In this document: positions 6,059-7,396 of the stretch, piece after piece
Layout: every line of letters begins with the position of its first letter
Numbering within the stretch: position 1 is the stretch's first letter
Assembly (NCBI GenBank): GCA_023433825.1
Contig: JAEYTU010000156.1
Location: 1-7,396 of the forward strand
Origin: Planctomycetota bacterium
GTDB taxonomy: Bacteria > Planctomycetota > UBA1135 > UBA2386
DNA: 7,396 nt
Direction: 5' to 3'
Made by a program: the position numbers and the translations under genes
Notes under the pieces: generated by a model
Databases searched by the model: none
What the model was told of the DNA's origin: nothing
The model's input: the letters and a program-made list of their open reading frames with translations, nothing else

Positions 6059-7395
6059 ACGCCGTCGATCGTGCGCAGCAGGCCGAAGACGTTCTCGTCG
6101 CGCAGTTCGATCGGCAGCAACGACGACGGCGTGTCCTGGTAACAGATCGGACGCAGCCATCGCAGGATCGCCGCCGTGCCGACCGACGTGAACCGCATGT
6201 CGGTGCTGGCCGGGTATGGGCCGCCGTGCTGCATCGCCGGGCTGACCTCGACGCCGGTCGGAACGCCGCCGAACAGCACGCGTCCGGCTTTGCGCGACAG
6301 CGCCGTGAAAACGGCTGCGACGTCGGCGTCGTCGCGCGCCGCGTGCAGCGTCGCCGTCAAGTGGCCGTCGAGCGCGTCGATCGCGCGGTGGAGTTCGCCG
6401 GCGTCGCGCGTGCGCACGACGAGCACCGTCGGACCGTAGATCTCGTGACGCAGGCGCGCATCGGCGCAGAACGTCGCGACGTCGGTCCCGAGCACGAACG
6501 CCGTGACCGCGGCCGTGTCGTCCTCGGCGGCGCCGCGCGCCAGCACGCGGACGCCGGGCCGACGCACGACGTCGTCGACGGTCGCCGTGTACGTCGTCGC
6601 GAGCCGCGGATGGACCATTCGTTTGCCGGTTCCGGCGACGAGGCGCGCGCCGAAGTCGGCGACGAACCGATCGCCGTCGTCGCCGACGGGCACGAACAAC
6701 ATGCCGGGGCTCGTGCACAACTGCGCGCACGCGAGCCGCGCCGACTGGGCCAGCGCCTCGGCGAGGGCTGCGCCGGAGTTCGCGAGCGCGTTGGGCAGCA
6801 GCACGACCGGGTTCGCGGAACCCATCTCGGCGAAGACCGGGATCGGGATCGGTCGTCGCGCGGCGCGATCGAACAGCGCGCGGCCGCCGGCCGGTGAACC
6901 GGTGAAGCCGACGCCCCGCATGCCCGGGTGATCGACGAGCCAGCCGCCGACGTCGGGACCGTCGCCGTGCACGAGCGCGAACGTTCCGGACGGCATGCCG
7001 CTCGCGTCGGCCGCATCGGCGACGAGGGTGGCGACGAAGTCGCTCGTCTCCGGGTGCATCGGGTGCGCCTTGACGACGACCGGACAGCCAGCGGCGAGGG
7101 CCGAGACCGTGTCGCCCCCGGCGACCGAGTACGCGAGCGGGAAGTTCGACGCGCCGAAGACGGTGACCGGTCCGATCGGGACCAGCATGCGCCGAAGGTC
7201 CGGTCGCGGCGCCGGCGTCCGCTCTGGGCCGGGAGTGCCGCGATTCCTCGCGGGGTGCAACAGTTCGTCGGGTTCGTTCGTTGGCGGTGGCCGGTTGGTG
7301 ACGGTGTCGCGAGCGGCACGGGAGGCCCCAGCAAGCACTGTCCCATCGCGGGCTGCGATGGGCGCGGAGGGTAGCCGCGCGAGTGCGCAGCGGTC
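6043..7395 (-). CDS. Aldehyde dehydrogenase, alpha-ketoglutaric semialdehyde dehydrogenase type; N-terminal end abnormal or incomplete
   Basis: This NAD(P)-dependent enzyme probably oxidises 2,5-dioxopentanoate to 2-oxoglutarate, the last step of non-phosphorylative pentose and hexarate degradation. From about 7230 to the stop the match to this subfamily is clear: RRMLVPIGPVTVFGASNFPL, AGGDTVSALAAGCPVVVKAH, and near the C-terminus MQHGGPYPASTDMRF and LRWLRPICYQDTP. Active-site residues are present: Asn at 7144-7146, cofactor Lys at 7069-7071, general-base Glu at 6826-6828 in FAEMGS, and nucleophile Cys at 6715-6717 in AQLCTSPGM. The second cofactor Glu is in HEIYGP. Family members are about 520 residues, with roughly 140 residues before the PRPDLRR segment. 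Here the frame stays open to the window edge, but the 55 or so residues before 7230 are Pro/Arg/Ala-rich and show none of the family's N-terminal motifs. The only internal start candidate upstream is a GTG at 7338. The gene may be truncated, rearranged, frameshifted or cut by a contig end. Confidence 0.9.
   Translation of the reverse strand, partial: DRCALARLPSAPIAARDGTVLAGASRAARDTVTNRPPPTNEPDELLHPARNRGTPGPERTPAPRPDLRRMLVPIGPVTVFGASNFPLAYSVAGGDTVSALAAGCPVVVKAHPMHPETSDFVATLVADAADASGMPSGTFALVHGDGPDVGGWLVDHPGMRGVGFTGSPAGGRALFDRAARRPIPIPVFAEMGSANPVVLLPNALANSGAALAEALAQSARLACAQLCTSPGMLFVPVGDDGDRFVADFGARLVAGTGKRMVHPRLATTYTATVDDVVRRPGVRVLARGAAEDDTAAVTAFVLGTDVATFCADARLRHEIYGPTVLVVRTRDAGELHRAIDALDGHLTATLHAARDDADVAAVFTALSRKAGRVLFGGVPTGVEVSPAMQHGGPYPASTDMRFTSVGTAAILRWLRPICYQDTPSSLLPIELRDENVFGLLRTIDGVVTRD
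7342..7362. repeat. Short perfect hairpin near the right edge
   Basis: CCCATCGC (7342-7349) and GCGATGGG (7355-7362) form a perfect eight-base stem around a five-base loop. The hairpin lies in the stretch where the aldehyde dehydrogenase should show its N-terminal domain but does not. That leaves open whether this stretch is non-coding. No T-run follows on either strand, so a terminator is not supported. In DNA this rich in G and C it may be chance. Confidence 0.3.
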
Positions 7396-7396
7396 T

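Noticed and set aside
7240..7396. Mobile element or integron-type attachment site near the right edge
   Set aside because: Only a short eight-base hairpin is present; there is no transposase, no terminal repeat pair, no target duplication and no core-site motif in view.
1..7396. CRISPR array, tRNA, rRNA or a defence system
   Set aside because: I saw no regularly spaced direct repeats, no tRNA cloverleaf or rRNA-like conserved segments, and none of the five genes belongs to a known defence family.

Overview
The window comes from a very GC-rich bacterial genome and most resembles the phylum Planctomycetota. The main clue is a secreted beta-helix-type protein whose C-terminal module (an aliphatic-rich stretch ending ...LQLSTPLLFVLP) I recognise from many planctomycete exported proteins. 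This is an inference from remembered family features, not from a search. Coding density is very high and no gap longer than about 100 bases lies between genes. The GC bias creates many long spurious open frames on both strands, and these are not genes.

Layout from left to right: (1) a short AT-rich leader and a plus-strand gene for a secreted glycoside hydrolase family 2 enzyme (57-2306); (2) a convergent minus-strand gene for a secreted beta-helix-like protein (2311-3390); (3) upstream of it on the same strand, prfC for peptide chain release factor 3 (3477-5069); (4) a 94-base divergent spacer, then a plus-strand gene for a YtnP/lactonase-like metallo-beta-lactamase-fold hydrolase (5164-6030); (5) a convergent minus-strand gene for an aldehyde dehydrogenase of the alpha-ketoglutaric semialdehyde dehydrogenase type (6043 to the right edge), whose expected N-terminal part cannot be recognised.

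The genes do not form one obvious pathway. The GH2 enzyme could release sugars or uronic acids outside the cytoplasm. Alpha-ketoglutaric semialdehyde dehydrogenases finish the non-phosphorylative oxidation of pentoses and hexarates to 2-oxoglutarate. That makes a loose carbohydrate-catabolism theme, but the two genes are about 4 kb apart and not co-oriented. prfC is a housekeeping translation gene.

I found no previously undescribed multi-gene system. The points most worth a second look are the abnormal N-terminal end of the aldehyde dehydrogenase and the strong GC-rich inverted repeats, without U-tracts, sitting over both convergent stop-codon junctions (2292-2341 and 6026-6058).
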